DNA of 64,000 bases from Pieris napi (lineage: Eukaryota > Arthropoda > Insecta > Lepidoptera > Pieridae). Where the stretch lies: positions 8,846,501 to 8,910,500 of the forward strand of contig NC_062238.1 of the NCBI RefSeq assembly GCF_905475465.1, given 5' to 3'. Positions 24,301 through 36,285 of this stretch are shown here, piece by piece; the stretch's first letter is position 1; each line of letters opens with the position of its first letter. The position numbers and the translations under genes are program-made. The notes below the pieces were generated by a model. The model was not told the origin of the DNA. It saw only the letters and a list, made by a program, of their open reading frames with translations, and searched no databases.

Positions 24301-26871
24301 ATTTAGTCTAATGTTTTATTTCCTAAATATCTCAAGTTCAGTGGAATCTTTTAAAATTTCAACTGAGTATAGAGATAACACTAAAAATTAGCTATCATTT
24401 AAGCTAACTCCCAGGTTCCTACCTAGGACCCAAAAGAAGTAATCTTATTAAAACGGTTTTTTAATTTTCCTGTAAAGTTGTGATTTTGCATTTATCATTT
24501 TATTCTCCGGAGCCGTCGATATAACGTTATCTTGTATTTTTATAAGCAACTGTTTGCAGTTTGTCATATTCACTAGTTATTTTGTCTATATTAACGTTGA
24601 AACTGGCTCGTGTACTTTCTTAGTTGAGAGATTCTATCATTAATTGTTTGTCGTAAGCTGTTTCGAGTAATAAAACTAGATTCTTGGTATATTTCGGTTG
24701 AAAGTAGGGACATCACGTTGTAACAGCAGATTTTATATAGTCACATAGCAAATTTTATTTAAAATACTAACCTTGTATTACCACAGTAGGTATATCTCTA
24801 TGTACGAAATACAATAATTAATAATCAATTTAAAAGCAATCGATAAGTAACTAAAAGACAATCCTAATCTACATATAATTAATATTTATCGCGGCGTTAG
24901 CGTGGTTCCATTCTTTTTTCGAATTGACAGGCAATAAAACATTTCTGTATTTGATGTTATTACCATAATGAAAAAACGGTCTGACGACTCTTGAAGGCAC
25001 ATTTAAGTTTTAGTGACATTCTAGAATACGGGCCTTCGACTTACTGGTTTTGCATCACTGTACAAGTATAATTTGTGCACATAGAAAAATATACCATAGT
25101 TGCCGATATTTGAACGCAGAACCTTAGGGTTGACTGTCAAACGTGTAATTCACTAATCTAACATCGATTTGAAATGTTGCACTAACCCCTTTGAGCTTCC
25201 ATCCAAAGGCTAATAAATTTTCAGCAGGTATAGTTTCAGCTGTGGGAAGTTCAATCGGTAACACGAGTTTGCTGTACGATATATCCTCTTTAGTCTTCAA
25301 AAGCGCAAAGAAATACGCGAAATCCATGTAATCGTAGTTCGGGTGAACTTTTATTTTCTTTACGTGAACACTTAAAGCCTTTGAATCTGTTTTGTCAACT
25401 GTTCCCATGACAACAAGCAGGTCCTTCGGTTGTTTACTGGAAACAGTTAAGGTTATATTGAAATGTGCTAAACTAACCTTCGTATTTGAATAATCTTTGT
25501 AAAGCACATGAATAATAAATATAATTAAATTATAATATGATATTTATTATTTAATTCACTTCCCTTCACTTTATTTATAATGGCGACTATTTATTATTTA
25601 AGTTAATATTTAATCATTTCAGTGATATATGCCGTCAATGCCAAAGAAGTTTTAATTCAATCGCACGTAAAGGTTACACGCACACACTTTTGACGTGACA
25701 ACGTCTTATTAATCGATGGAGCCGGCTGCACGCACGAAAAAACATGAATCATGCGGCGTTACCTCGCTCTGAGGCGTTCCATTTAAGGCTTGAAGTGCAA
25801 GCGAGAGCGCGAAGCGACAGAGAGGCACAATCGGACTCCGCGCTCTTCAGCGTTCGACATCTGTCTCTCTCCTACTTGAGTGAGCGATTAATGACGTTGT
25901 CACGTTCAACTATCGTCAGGAAACCGAATTTACAGACAACCGATTTTTTTTAATTTTTTGCTTTATATTATTGCAGTAAATATTTTAAATGTCTCTCTGC
26001 CTACAACTTAGCAAATAGAAAATAATGTTACAGCATGCCCAGGCATAAAGTGGAGATATACATACCAATATAGCTATGGCTTAGCTTAGCTTATTTAATT
26101 ATGTTACAAATACATACTCATAAACAAATTGCGGAGATGTCAAAACCCAATTGCCACGTAATATTGTACCACTACAAATGTGATTGCCTGCCTCTTTGAT
26201 AGACACTACATATGGAACCTTTTCCCTTGAAATATCTTTGGCCTCCACTAAAAAAAATTAACAAGAAATTTCAAAAATCACGATTGTTTTTTTAAAATAA
26301 CGATATTGAAATAATCTATTTAGATCGTATCCAGGGATGTGTTGGATATGTTTTTTGACAATTTAATATAAAAAAATACAAAACATATATTAAAAGTCGA
26401 ACTCTTCCTTAAATTAGATTAAACGAGAATCCCCTAAATTAAATTATAATAACCGTTTTGCATTACGTTTATCCCTATTAAAATTATATCACCATTTAAT
26501 AGACCATAGAAATAAAAATAAATGTTCATAAAAAGAAAGCCCATTGGTGCACAGCCGGGAATCGAACCTACGACCTCAGGGCTGAGAGTCGCACCCTGAA
26601 AACACTAGGCCAACAATCAACATTGCTGCTGCATATATAGACTATAATATTTCCCGATATTTTTTCATCAAAGTGATTCGAAAACGAATTGACATCTTTA
26701 ATAAACTGAACATGTTTTCACGTCGTCCAAGGAATGATATAATTAAAAAAGTATATTTTATTCTAGAAGTGACATAATGACAAGTAAAATTAAAATTATC
26801 TTACCCAAGATGGCTGCCAGCAACGCAATAAATAGCACCGACGACTTCAACATTGTAAAACCAAAAACCAT
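21372..26871 (-). CDS. Gene D: secreted serine protease homolog, catalytically dead, 5 exons
   Basis: Predicted exons: 26871-26805, 26247-26118, 25436-25187, 22169-22017, 21524-21372. They total 753 bp (250 aa plus TGA) with phases matching gene A. Exons 1-3 are nearly the same as gene A, and exon 3 encodes the same amino acids. Exon 4 starts like A (long type with DNYVCDNYTCLQYA) but ends like B (DTDEEYF), and exon 5 is also of the B type, so the gene is a mosaic. The catalytic triad is replaced by Gln, Phe and Ile. Intron 3 contains a 1.95-kb DNA transposon, which is removed if splicing works. The extra exon pair C follows downstream. Confidence 0.76.
22567..24519 (+). mobile_element. DNA transposon with 26-bp inverted ends in intron 3 of gene D
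   Basis: The element starts tcgacggctccggagaac and ends in the complementary ttctccggagccgtcga. The inverted ends match over about 26 bp with one difference. The empty site in gene A (gagtatataacg near 2,217) shows that the duplicated target is either TA (element begins TCGACGG) or ATAT (element begins CGACGG); the two cannot be told apart. Inside are pieces of a plus-strand transposase-like protein: 22,943-23,125 with KVQVCRTFFASTLCI, and 23,435-23,764 with RKALHSDLISLC and YYHGFYESL. These motifs recall a large insect cut-and-paste transposase family, but most of the catalytic core is missing. It is probably non-autonomous. Confidence 0.8.
23435..23764 (+). pseudogene. C-terminal fragment of a transposase-like protein
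   Basis: This 109-codon open stretch is acidic at its end and contains LHSDLISLCKTNDIPSYYHG, a pattern I associate with the C-terminus of insect DNA-transposon proteins. An upstream piece at 22,943-23,125 (starting MATVEKVKRIKLD) has the N-terminal pattern VQVCRTFF. Sequence between them is too short to hold a full catalytic domain. It belongs to the transposon and not to the host gene set. Confidence 0.5.
25693..25905. mobile_element. MITE in intron 2 of gene D
   Basis: Orthologous to the MITE at 3,395-3,607 in gene A, with the same acgtgacaacgtc inverted ends and almost identical interior. It was carried along by the duplication rather than inserted anew. Confidence 0.55.
26535..26633 (-). 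mobile_element. SINE fragment in intron 1 of gene D
   Basis: tRNA-like head of the Metulj-like SINE (minus-strand GTTCGATTCCC and ggctgtgcaccaatgggctttct). It is better preserved than the copy in gene A and shorter than that in gene B. Confidence 0.6.
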
Positions 26872-26896
26872 AGTACGTATAGTACGAATGTTTTCA

Positions 26897-26905
26897 GCTT
26901 TTATA
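26897..26905 (-). promoter_or_regulatory. TATA box of gene D (TATAAAAGC)
   Basis: Same box and spacing as in genes B and G, 34 nt from the outer ATG at 26,871. The next 1.5 kb upstream (26,906-28,446) is duplicated flank with no gene. Confidence 0.6.
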
Positions 26906-29120
26906 ACAATAAAAATTATAAAAAAGAGGTTCAAATAATTATTATTTTAATTAAACAAAGGCAGATAAAGTCGTATATGGATAATGTTCAAATAATAATA
27001 AACTTATTTAATTTTTAATACTTTACTTGTTTATTTTATTTTTCATCCTCATGTTTTGACTCTTTCTGTCAAATTGTGTCTGCGCTATGATGGAAAGAGA
27101 CAGATGGATACTTTAGTTAAAACCGGGCGATTAACGTAAATAGGGGGTTATGTTATTGATCAGCATATATTGCAATGCTACTGGCGTGCATAATTTACAT
27201 TCCATTATATATTATTAGTAATCAAGACCAAGAATGAAGTAAGAAAGAGAGGAGGAGAGGAGAAGAGAAGAGGCGACGCGCTTGACGTCGTGTTTCAGGA
27301 GGTATTTCGTACTGTAATTGACTTCCGTATTACGCTAAAATCATTAAAAATAATGGTTATTAACTTCGAATGCTTGTTACCAAACAAAATTATCGCAAAC
27401 ACGACACCGATCTTTTGTGTAACATTTTCACACTCCGTACCTTGAATTTAACACGCTGTCGCAAGACGTCGATAGCCTGATGAATTACCTATATAAAGAT
27501 TTATCTATATAATATATGTATTTTAAAATAAATATGATATCAGTTAGTGTTATATGACTTTATATAGGTAATCATCGAAACAATAGACGAAGATATATTT
27601 TATAGAAAATAATTATTTTAATGATAAGTATATTCGACAAAAAAACAGTAGGTATGAAATATTGAAGTCGTTTAAAAGGAATTTATTTGAAGCAAATGAG
27701 TGATTACGTCATTTCTACATATATATAATATATTCGTAAATATTCCTTACTATCGTTAACTACATTTACTAAATAACATACTCGACTGTAGATCATGATC
27801 CTGGATACGATTACAGAAAGGATCCGAAAAGAAACTCCAATTATCTATCCAGCAAAAAATTTGACGTGTCGGATATCATCGTAATCTAAGGGTCAACTTG
27901 TTCGCATACAGTATTATTATTAAAACGGTATCACAAAATTAGTCAAAGTCAAGATATACCTGTATGATGTGGAGAATAAGGATTTTAATTTGCAAACATC
28001 ACAAAATTACAAGTTCTATAAAAGTTTACAAGTAGAAAAACGTTTGTTTGTGATATGCACAGACAAGTCAGATAATTTTTTGGTAGCGCGTAAAACCTCG
28101 CTCTCAGATTTCGATATTAGTTTCTGGATGACTTCAGTCTGAGTTTATGCCTGATTTTCAGATCAAAGGCCGGTTTTCTCACGACGTTTTTCCTCGTCCA
28201 ACGACCATCAATTAAAATATAAATTAAATGCAGCGGCGAGTTTAGTTCACTGGTGTTTGCTGTATATGTAAGCTGGGTAACAACCAATTTAAAATATGGG
28301 CTTATATCTAACAAGTAGGTAGTCGAGAAGTGTCGCTATCAAAAGGTAACATGGTTTATCTGAGGGTTTATAAATCTAAGTGACACTTCAATACAAGTGC
28401 AGTCGACCTTCTTGGACATCATCGGAAACGAGAATATTAAATTGCAATTTATGAGTGTGGTTAAAAACTAAAGGGCTCGTTTTGGCTTCAAGTGTGCGAT
28501 GATTGCCTACATTTTGTTTACGCTTCTCCTTATTTACTAAAATATATATATGTAACTTAACTAATGTTAGGTTACATAACTCTAGAAAATAATCTCTAAT
28601 GCAAAAATAACCTTCTGCTGCTAATGAATAACTGTACTATTATAATAATTCTGATTTTGTTTTTACAGGATCTTTAGCCTCCTTATTCCTCCTTGATCCA
28701 CCTTTTTTTCAAAATACACATATCAGTATACAATAAAAACAAAAACTACATAATAATAACAATAGAGATAATAACTCTACACCCTCACAATTTACGGCAA
28801 CAATAACAAATGGTAGAGGTATTTATGTTTCAAGCTTTCAACAATGCAGCCGTTGTAATAATTTAACACCGACTCGACTTTCCGGACATTAGTAGTTGAA
28901 TTTTTTGGACAAAGACGTGCCGGCTATTTCATGATGTTTCCCTTCACCATAGTAAAACCTTTGAATTACATAAAAATCACGGCTATTCATTAGCACAGCC
29001 GTGATTTGTACGACCGGAGGATTCACAATTCTCAGAAATGTGTTATGTTTCGTCGTCAAATAATGAATTTTGTAATTTTAATTGTTTTAATGTACAAAAT
29101 TATACATAATTTTGTATATC

Positions 29121-29895
29121 TTAATAATTGTCTTTTAACATTTCATTAATCCATGGTAATCCCTCGTAAACTCTTGCACATAATCCCGAGCGTTTTGATT
29201 CAGAAGGCTCGAACATTATTAGGACGACTCCCACAATAGTGTCCTCTTTAACTAGTGGCCCTCCGATGTCACTCTATATAAAAAGTATGTTAAATACGCA
29301 TAAAATACATAAAAGCAAAAAACAGATAAGATTGACTATTTTATATGAACTCAATAATTATAAGTACGTTACCACGTTCTTGGAACAAGACCTTTGTCAC
29401 ATTTGGACATCTATCTGTCGTCAAGGAAGATGTCTATTAAGATTACTCTCATAAACTATTTCGTCATCATGTAGAGAAAATTCAGAATCAAGACTAAATG
29501 CTAAGTGTGTACTCAGTTTGTCAATTTCAGTATATTTGAATTCAAATATACTGAAATTGCCACACTTTTACGATAATTATCGACTCAATCTGAGGGTTAT
29601 TTATTTTTAAGTCCTGTAACTATTTTCATTGGCTATATGATTTTTATACGGCAAATCCAGCGACTATGGGATATTTTGTATTCTAACTGGCTCGAAAAAA
29701 ATTACTGTGAATTTCCGTTCTATTGGTTTTAATGTTGAGTGTGTACTGTGTAGTCAAAGGTCCACTTACGAAAAATTCTTCATCTGTATCAAATCCTTTG
29801 TTATCCTTAATGGCTAAAGCAGACTTATCAGGCGAATATTTATTACTTAGAGATGTTACATTTTTCACTTGTAAATTATTTGTTGGATTTTTATC
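29121..29895 (-). pseudogene. Copy F: isolated exon 4-exon 5 pair of a protease homolog
   Basis: Exon 4 (29895-29770) and exon 5 (29273-29121, TAA stop) are near-duplicates of copy C, with intact frames and splice signals but no exons 1-3. The pair lies about 1 kb downstream of gene G on the same strand, the same arrangement as C behind D. That both exons stay open in two copies leaves alternative terminal exon use possible. Confidence 0.65.
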
Positions 29896-30888
29896 CTGAA
29901 AAATTATTTTTATTTTATTTATTTTACTATAATTAATAACATAAATATAACGACTAAAATCTTTGACGCTATCAGCATATCGATATATTTTCGGAATGAC
30001 AAACGGTTGTTCTTTCAATAAATAACAAGGAGCGTTTTTTTTAAAGATTATTTTAAGTTACTTAAATTAGATGAATAATGGCAATAATTGTTTTAAGAGT
30101 TGATCCCATCTTGGGAAAGTGCCTTTTCCATTCGTTTCAATATTGTCAGGTTTTGGTTTGGTGCAGCCACACTATCTGCCCGCGTCACGAACGAGAAAAT
30201 CTGCCCACCTTCGCCGCGGTCTGCCAACGCTTCTTCTCGTAATATCCATCGTTATGCTGCACATATTTTATAACGTTCTATGGTATTTTTATAAGTAACT
30301 TTTTGCAGTTTGTCATATTTTGTCATAGTTTGGTTATTCACGTTGAAACTGACTTGTGTACTTGCTTAGTTGAGAGATTCTATCTATTTCTGTATCATGT
30401 TCGAGTTAACTATAAACTTTTTGTTTTCTTTTATATTATTTTATATGTAGAGGAAATACGACGTTTTGTTTAAAATTTCATGATGTGGATAAAAAAGAAA
30501 CAGCGATATGGCGTTTTGTTTAAAATTATACATACCATTTACCTACATGTGGAATTATGCCGATTTTGAATGAAATTATGTAATTGATGCAGCTTTTACT
30601 ACAGGTAATGAGGCGTTTTGTCTCAAACTGTTGCCGATTCTAGTTGTAATTTTGCCTTGGCTTGATGATTCCATCAAAAAAATGGGTTAGGTAAAAAATG
30701 GAAAAAAGGCCTTTTGAAAAGTCACTCCTCATTTGAGCTTGCATACAACATTAATTTTTGCTTTTTCGCAGGATAAAAGTCGCAATACTCAAAAATGTGT
30801 AAGATCCGTCGTCAAATAAAGAAAAAAAATATAAGATGCTTTTTGTAATTTTAATTGTCTTGATGAACAAAAGTTATACATTTTTATT

Positions 30889-33800
30889 TCAATAATTGTC
30901 CTTTAACATTTTATTAATCCATTGTAATCCATCGTAAACTCTTGCACATAACCCCGAAGGTTTTGTTGGAGGCTCGAACATTATTTGGATGACTCCCACA
31001 ATTTTATTGTCCTTGTTAACTAATGGCCCTCCGATGTCACTCTAAAAGAAAATATTATGTTAGAAACGCAGTACACATAAGCAAAAACAGATAAAATTTA
31101 CTATTTTATATGAACCCAATAATTCTAAGAACGTTGTTTAACAGGTTTTACAACGTTCTTGGAACATTTTAATACATCACCTTTGTCATATTTGGACACC
31201 TTGGTTGCTAATAGATAACTCTAATAACTTATTACGGTATCATGTAGAGAAAAATTCAGAGTAAGACAAAATCATAAGTGTGACTTGTGTTTGTCAAATT
31301 CAATATATTTGCTATACACGGGAAATCCTCTTAATCTCGACTCAATCTGAGGATTATGGCGTATATTTATTTTTTTAAGTCCTGTTACTATATTGTTTGA
31401 TTAAATAATCAAACAACAAATCCAGCGACTATGGAAATTGAATTCAGCGCATTTTAATTGGCTGGAAAAAATTGCTGTGAAAGTCCCGTCCCATTTGTTT
31501 AAATGTTGAATGTATACTCAAAGGGCTACTTACGAAGTATTCTTCATCGGTATCAAATCCTTCGTTATTGTTAATAGCTAAAGCAGACTCATGAGGCGAA
31601 ATTTTTGTACTTAGAGATGTTACATTTTTCACTTGTAATTTATTTGTTGGTTTTTTATCCTGAAAAATAAACATTTTTATATTAATTTTACTAGTATGAA
31701 GCGGTTGTTTTTATGCAATAATTACCAATTATTATTTATTAACAATTAACTTTTTTATTTCTTGTTAATGTTACAGTAAATAAATAATAATATAAAAATA
31801 AAAAGTATAAGTCTTTATCTTGTAATCAGTCAGCTAGACTATGAGCAGATGTGTTGAGAGCTGTTAGGCGTTCAAAGCAAAATCTCCATCGAGATTGCTC
31901 CTCTTTTTCTACCGTGTCTATCAAGACTTAGGATTTGTCGCCTTTTAAGCCTATTTATTAGGTCCGGTATGGTTATCTTTTGGTTGTAAGTAGAGACATC
32001 ACGTTGTAACAGCAGATTTTATAGTGTCGCTTAGTAAATTTTATTTGAAATACTTTTACTATGGTTTACAGCTGGAAACATTATTTTGGTATTATATTTA
32101 TTATTAAACTTGGTACATATTATTTATATTATGTTACGTCTCGGTGCAAAGTCCTTCAAAATGTATAAAATGATTATTTAAAACAACCTTGTATTACCAC
32201 AGTAGGTATAGCTCTATTTACGAAATACAATAATTAATAATCAATTTAAAACCACGCGATATACAAGTAATTAACAGACAATCCTAATCTACATATAATT
32301 AATATTTATCGCGGCGTTAGCGTGGTTCCTAACTCAAATTTGAACACGTACAGCCCTGCGATTCTGTAACTCACTTTCGAACTCACACAGCGGTTTCCGC
32401 ATCGGCGGTCGCTCTCAAATCAGTCGTGAAGCAGTCATTTTATGATTTGGCATTCTGATAAACAATAAACTACAATTTCCCACCTTTTCAGAATGCCAAA
32501 TCATAAAATGACTGCTTCACGACTGATTTGAGAGCGACCGCCGATGCGAAAACCGCTGTGTGAGTTCGAAAAGTGAGTTACAGAATCGCAGGGCTGGTAT
32601 AAAACATAAATTGCAGTTTGTACGATATTTGTTGATACGGCTACCATTGTTTTAAGCGAAATATCATCGCAAATGGACGTTTTATAATCAGACCGAATTT
32701 GTTCGTGATATAACATTGTCAAGACAAATATGACATGGCATGTTAGTTGCCGAAGACCGATACTCCTTACTACGTCTTGCCCACACAAAATGGTGTATCA
32801 AGCCCCTTTGCGGTTACGGTAGAGTCTGGCTAATGAAAGAAGATAATTGAATTATTTGAAAACTTTCGGATGGCAACACAGAATGTCATTGAATTTCTTA
32901 GGTTAGTATTGTCTTGATACTTCATGCAATTACTCATTTTTATTTCTATTATATATTTTTTCCGAATAGTCAACAGGTATAATAGCCTAAACTTTGTTTT
33001 ATTGATTTTTTGGATTCTGATTTAGATTATTACGTATGAAATTGTGTTTTAAATTTGTTGTAAATTTCACAGAAATACAGTTACTATCAATTTACAAAAT
33101 AATAAAGTATAATCAAGTATCAAGTAAGTTTAATCCACAAAATATATCAAACTTTTAGGGATACTACACTATTTTTTATTAATTTTCCGCGCTTTTTCGT
33201 TATCTAGTGTTGCCACGACTTTATATGGGTATTGGATCATATCTCTTGTTTTTTTTTCTGTAAGTATAAAGGTTTTGCATCACTGTACAGGTAGGTATAA
33301 ACGAAAGAAAACACCATACTTGCCGATATTTGAACGCAGAACCTTAAGGTGTATTGTCAAACGTGTAAGTCACTAATCTAACATCGATTTGATATGTTGC
33401 ACTAACCCCTTTGAGCTTCCATCCAATGGCGATTAAATTTTTACCAATTCTAGTTGGAGCTGTCGGAAGTTCAATCGGTAACACGAGCTTGCTGTACGGT
33501 ATATCCTCTTTAGTCTTCAAAAGCGCTAAGGAATACGCTAAATTTATGTAATTGTTGTTCGGGTGAACTTCTATTTTCTTTACGTGAACACTTAAAGCCT
33601 TTGAATCTGTTTTGTCAACTGTTCCCATGACAACAAGCAGGTCCTTCGGTTGTTTACTGGAAATAGTTATATTTGTTACACTTTACACTTCGTGCTATCT
33701 AGATATATCTATAAAAGAGAGATATATATATATATATTCGAGAATAGTTCAGACTATTATTAATTAAAATTTGAAAGATTACAATTAGATGTATTTTGAT

Positions 33801-35415
33801 TGTTTTTTTTTCAGTTTGAAATATTGTATTTTAGATGTGTGTACTGGAGACAACGTCTGTCGGGTCCTCTAGTTTATCTTAATAAATATAAATTACGCGT
33901 CACGTTGTTTGTCCGCTATGGACTCCTAAACTACTTAACCGATTTCAATCAAATTTGACTGACTTAAAATATGGGATACCTTACATAAATATATATATAT
34001 AATTCTACTGTACGTGAATATGTCAATGTACTTCTCTTAAACGGCTGGACCGATTTAAAGTATTTTTTTGTATGTATTTCGGTGGAGCCCTGTATGATTT
34101 AGATTCACAAATCAGCCCGGCAGATGGCGTTGCAGTCGGTACTTTCATACTTTGTTTAATATCCTAATCGCTTGAAATATAATGCAGGACAACGTCTGTC
34201 GGGTACGCTAGTATTATTATAAATATTTACTTTAATACTATTGGTAAAAATTCTTACACCACTAAAATGCTACATTATCCCTGATTTAGGCATATTTCCA
34301 ATTATGGCTAAACCGCTCGAAGCCGGCCACTTGTTGATAATTGTTGATAATAAAGATAGACTTCGCTTTTCTTCTATAATAATACTTTCTTATCAGATGT
34401 ATTTTAATCAAGAAGAGTGTAAAAAGAAATGTTTTTTTATTTTTTCGTTATATTATTAGAGTAAATATTATAGTTCACTATATTAAGATCTCACTGCGTA
34501 CAACTTAACAAATAGGAAAAAATGTTAAAGCATGCCTAGGCATATAAGTGGAGATATACATACCAATATAACTATTGCTTAGCTTAGCTTATTTAATTAT
34601 GTTACAAATACATACTCATAAACAAATTGCGGAGATGTCAAAACCCAATTGCCACGTAATATTGTACCGCTACAAATGTGATTGGCAGCCTCTCGGATAG
34701 ACACTACATATGGAACCTTTTCCCTTGAAACATCTTTGGCCTCCACTAAAAACATTAACAAGAAATTTCAAACATCACGATTGTTTACAAATAACGATAT
34801 TTAAATAATTTAATTAGATCGTATCCAGGGATGTGTGGACATGGTTTCTGACAATTTAATATCAAAAAATACTAAACACCCGTTTTGCATTATGTTTATT
34901 CCTATTAAAATTATATCACCCGCCTTTGATTTATGTATTTGTTTTTTTATTATTTGTCGATCTAATAGGCAAGTAGGTGATGAGCCACCTTTACACGCCG
35001 TCAACTTTTTGGGTCTAGGGCAAGCCGGTTTCCTCCCGATGTTTTCGTTCACCATTCGAGCGAATGTTAATGCGTTCAATGTACTTTGAAAGAAAGCCCA
35101 TTGGTGCACAGCCTGGAATCGAACCTACAACGTCAGGGATGAGAGTCGCAAGCTGAGAGGCCAACACTGCTGCTGCATATATAGACTATAATATTTTCTG
35201 ATAATTTTTCATCTACCTGATTCTAAAACGAATTGACATCTTTAATAAACTGAACATGTTTTCACGTCGTCCAAGGAATGATATAATTAAAAAAGTGTAT
35301 TTTATTCTAGAAGTTACATAATGATAAGTTTAATTAAAATTATCTTACCCAATATGGCTGCCAGCAAAGCAATAAATAGCACCGACGACTTCAACATTGT
35401 AAAACAAAACACCAT
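30889..35415 (-). CDS. Gene G: secreted serine protease homolog, catalytically dead, 5 exons
   Basis: Predicted exons: 35415-35349, 34745-34616, 33656-33407, 31659-31534, 31041-30889. They total 726 bp (241 aa plus TGA). It is closest to gene B: short exon 4, SLALLKT at the Asp position, SDIGGP at the Ser position and Gln at the His position. Small differences include EDIPYS where B has EDISYS. Intron 3 keeps only a short piece of the Jockey LINE seen in B and has gained a 246-bp foldback element. The extra exon pair F lies downstream. Probably a secreted pseudoenzyme of unknown role. Confidence 0.76.
31815..31975 (-). mobile_element. Residual 3' end of the Jockey LINE in intron 3 of gene G
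   Basis: Matches 10,909-11,071 of the LINE in gene B (ctttatcttgtaatcagtca through aggtccggtatggtta) and then breaks off into intron sequence. The insertion therefore predates the B/G duplication, and about 2.9 kb was later deleted from G. Confidence 0.75.
32351..32596. mobile_element. 246-bp foldback MITE in intron 3 of gene G
   Basis: Almost the whole element is an inverted repeat. The left arm 32,351-32,458 (starting cagccctgcgattctgtaac) pairs with 32,488-32,596, with one substitution and one single-base gap, around a loop of 29 nt. The matching site in gene B (near 14,628, cacgtacaggtataaaac) is empty, so the insertion is young. No clear target duplication is visible, so the superfamily stays open. 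Confidence 0.85.
33840..34211 (+). mobile_element. Nested Helitron-like ends in intron 2 of gene G
   Basis: Orthologous to 15,840-16,214 in gene B: two acaacgtctgtcgggt segments, each ending in CTAG (33,869-33,872 and 34,208-34,211). Confidence 0.5.
34919..35172 (-). mobile_element. Metulj-like SINE in intron 1 of gene G
   Basis: Same SINE as in gene B, lacking the last 30-40 bases of the 3' end (the gtagcgcca part). Contains the worn B box TTCGATTCC, then the ggctgtgcaccaatggg and cgaatggtgaacgaaaac blocks. Confidence 0.6.
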
Positions 35416-35440
35416 TGTACGTATAGTACGAATGTTTTCA

Positions 35441-35449
35441 GCTTTTATA
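35441..35449 (-). promoter_or_regulatory. TATA box of gene G (TATAAAAGC)
   Basis: Same sequence and spacing as in genes B and D. The upstream flank 35,450-36,285 is duplicated sequence without a gene and ends at the satellite border. Confidence 0.6.
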
Positions 35450-36285
35450 ACAATAAAAATTATAAAAAAGAGGTTCAAATAATTACTATTTTAATTAAAC
35501 AAAGGCAGGTAAAGTTGTATATAGATAATGTTCAAATATTAATAAACTTATTTAATTTTTAATACTTTACTTGTTTATTTTATTTTTCATCCTCATGTTT
35601 GACTCTTTCTGTCAAATTGGGTCTGCGCTATGATGGAAAGAGAGATGGATAATTTAGTTAAAACCGGGCAATTAACGTAAATAGGGGGTTATGTTATTGA
35701 TCAGCATATATTGCAACGCTACTGGCGTGCATAATTAACATTACATTTTATATTATTAGTAATCGAGACCAAGAATGAAGTAAGAAAGAGAGGAGAAGAG
35801 AAGAGGCGACGCGCTTGATGTCGTGTTTCAGGAGGTATTTCGTACTGTAATTGACTTCCGTATTACGCTAAAATCATTTAAAATAATGATTAAACTTCAA
35901 ATGCTTGTAACCAAACAAAATTATCGCAAACACGACACCGATCTTTTGTGTAACATTTTCACACTCCGTACCTTGAATTTAACACGCTGCCGTAAGACAC
36001 GTGGTCAGACTGATGAATTACCCATATAAAGATTTATCTCTATAATATATGTATTTTTAAATAAATATAATATAAGTTAGTGTTATACGACTTTATGTAA
36101 TCATCGAAACAATAGACGAAGATATTTATAGAAATTAATTATTTTAATGATAAGTGTATTCGAAAAAAAACAGTAGATATGAAAAATTGAAGTCGTTTAA
36201 AAGGAATTTATTTGAAACTATTATGAGTGATTAAGTCATTTCTACATAGGTAGATTCGTAAATATTCCTTACTAACGCTAACTAC

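Larger units (their letters stand above)
19005..28446. repeat. Segmental duplication unit 3 (exon pair C and gene D)
   Basis: Opens with the unit-start sequence (actaaagggctcgttttggc near 19,025). It carries the extra exon pair C, then gene D with a DNA transposon in intron 3, and ends with the conserved ggacatcatcggaaacgag piece near 28,431. The spacer 20,350-21,371 has no gene; part of it (20,880-21,260) is duplicated at 30,400-30,780. Confidence 0.75.
28447..36285. repeat. Segmental duplication unit 4 (exon pair F and gene G)
   Basis: Same opening sequence as the other units. Holds the exon pair F, then gene G. The upstream flank of gene G matches the other units until 36,285 and is then cut by the satellite. 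The flanking stretch 29,900-30,888 is spacer with no gene. Confidence 0.75.

Noticed and set aside
29239..29454. 71-codon plus-strand ORF over exon 5 of copy F
   Set aside because: It is antisense to the SDIGGP exon and continues into intron sequence; a chance frame.
32501..32788. ORF of 95 codons on the minus strand
   Set aside because: It overlaps the foldback MITE and intron sequence, with no domain.
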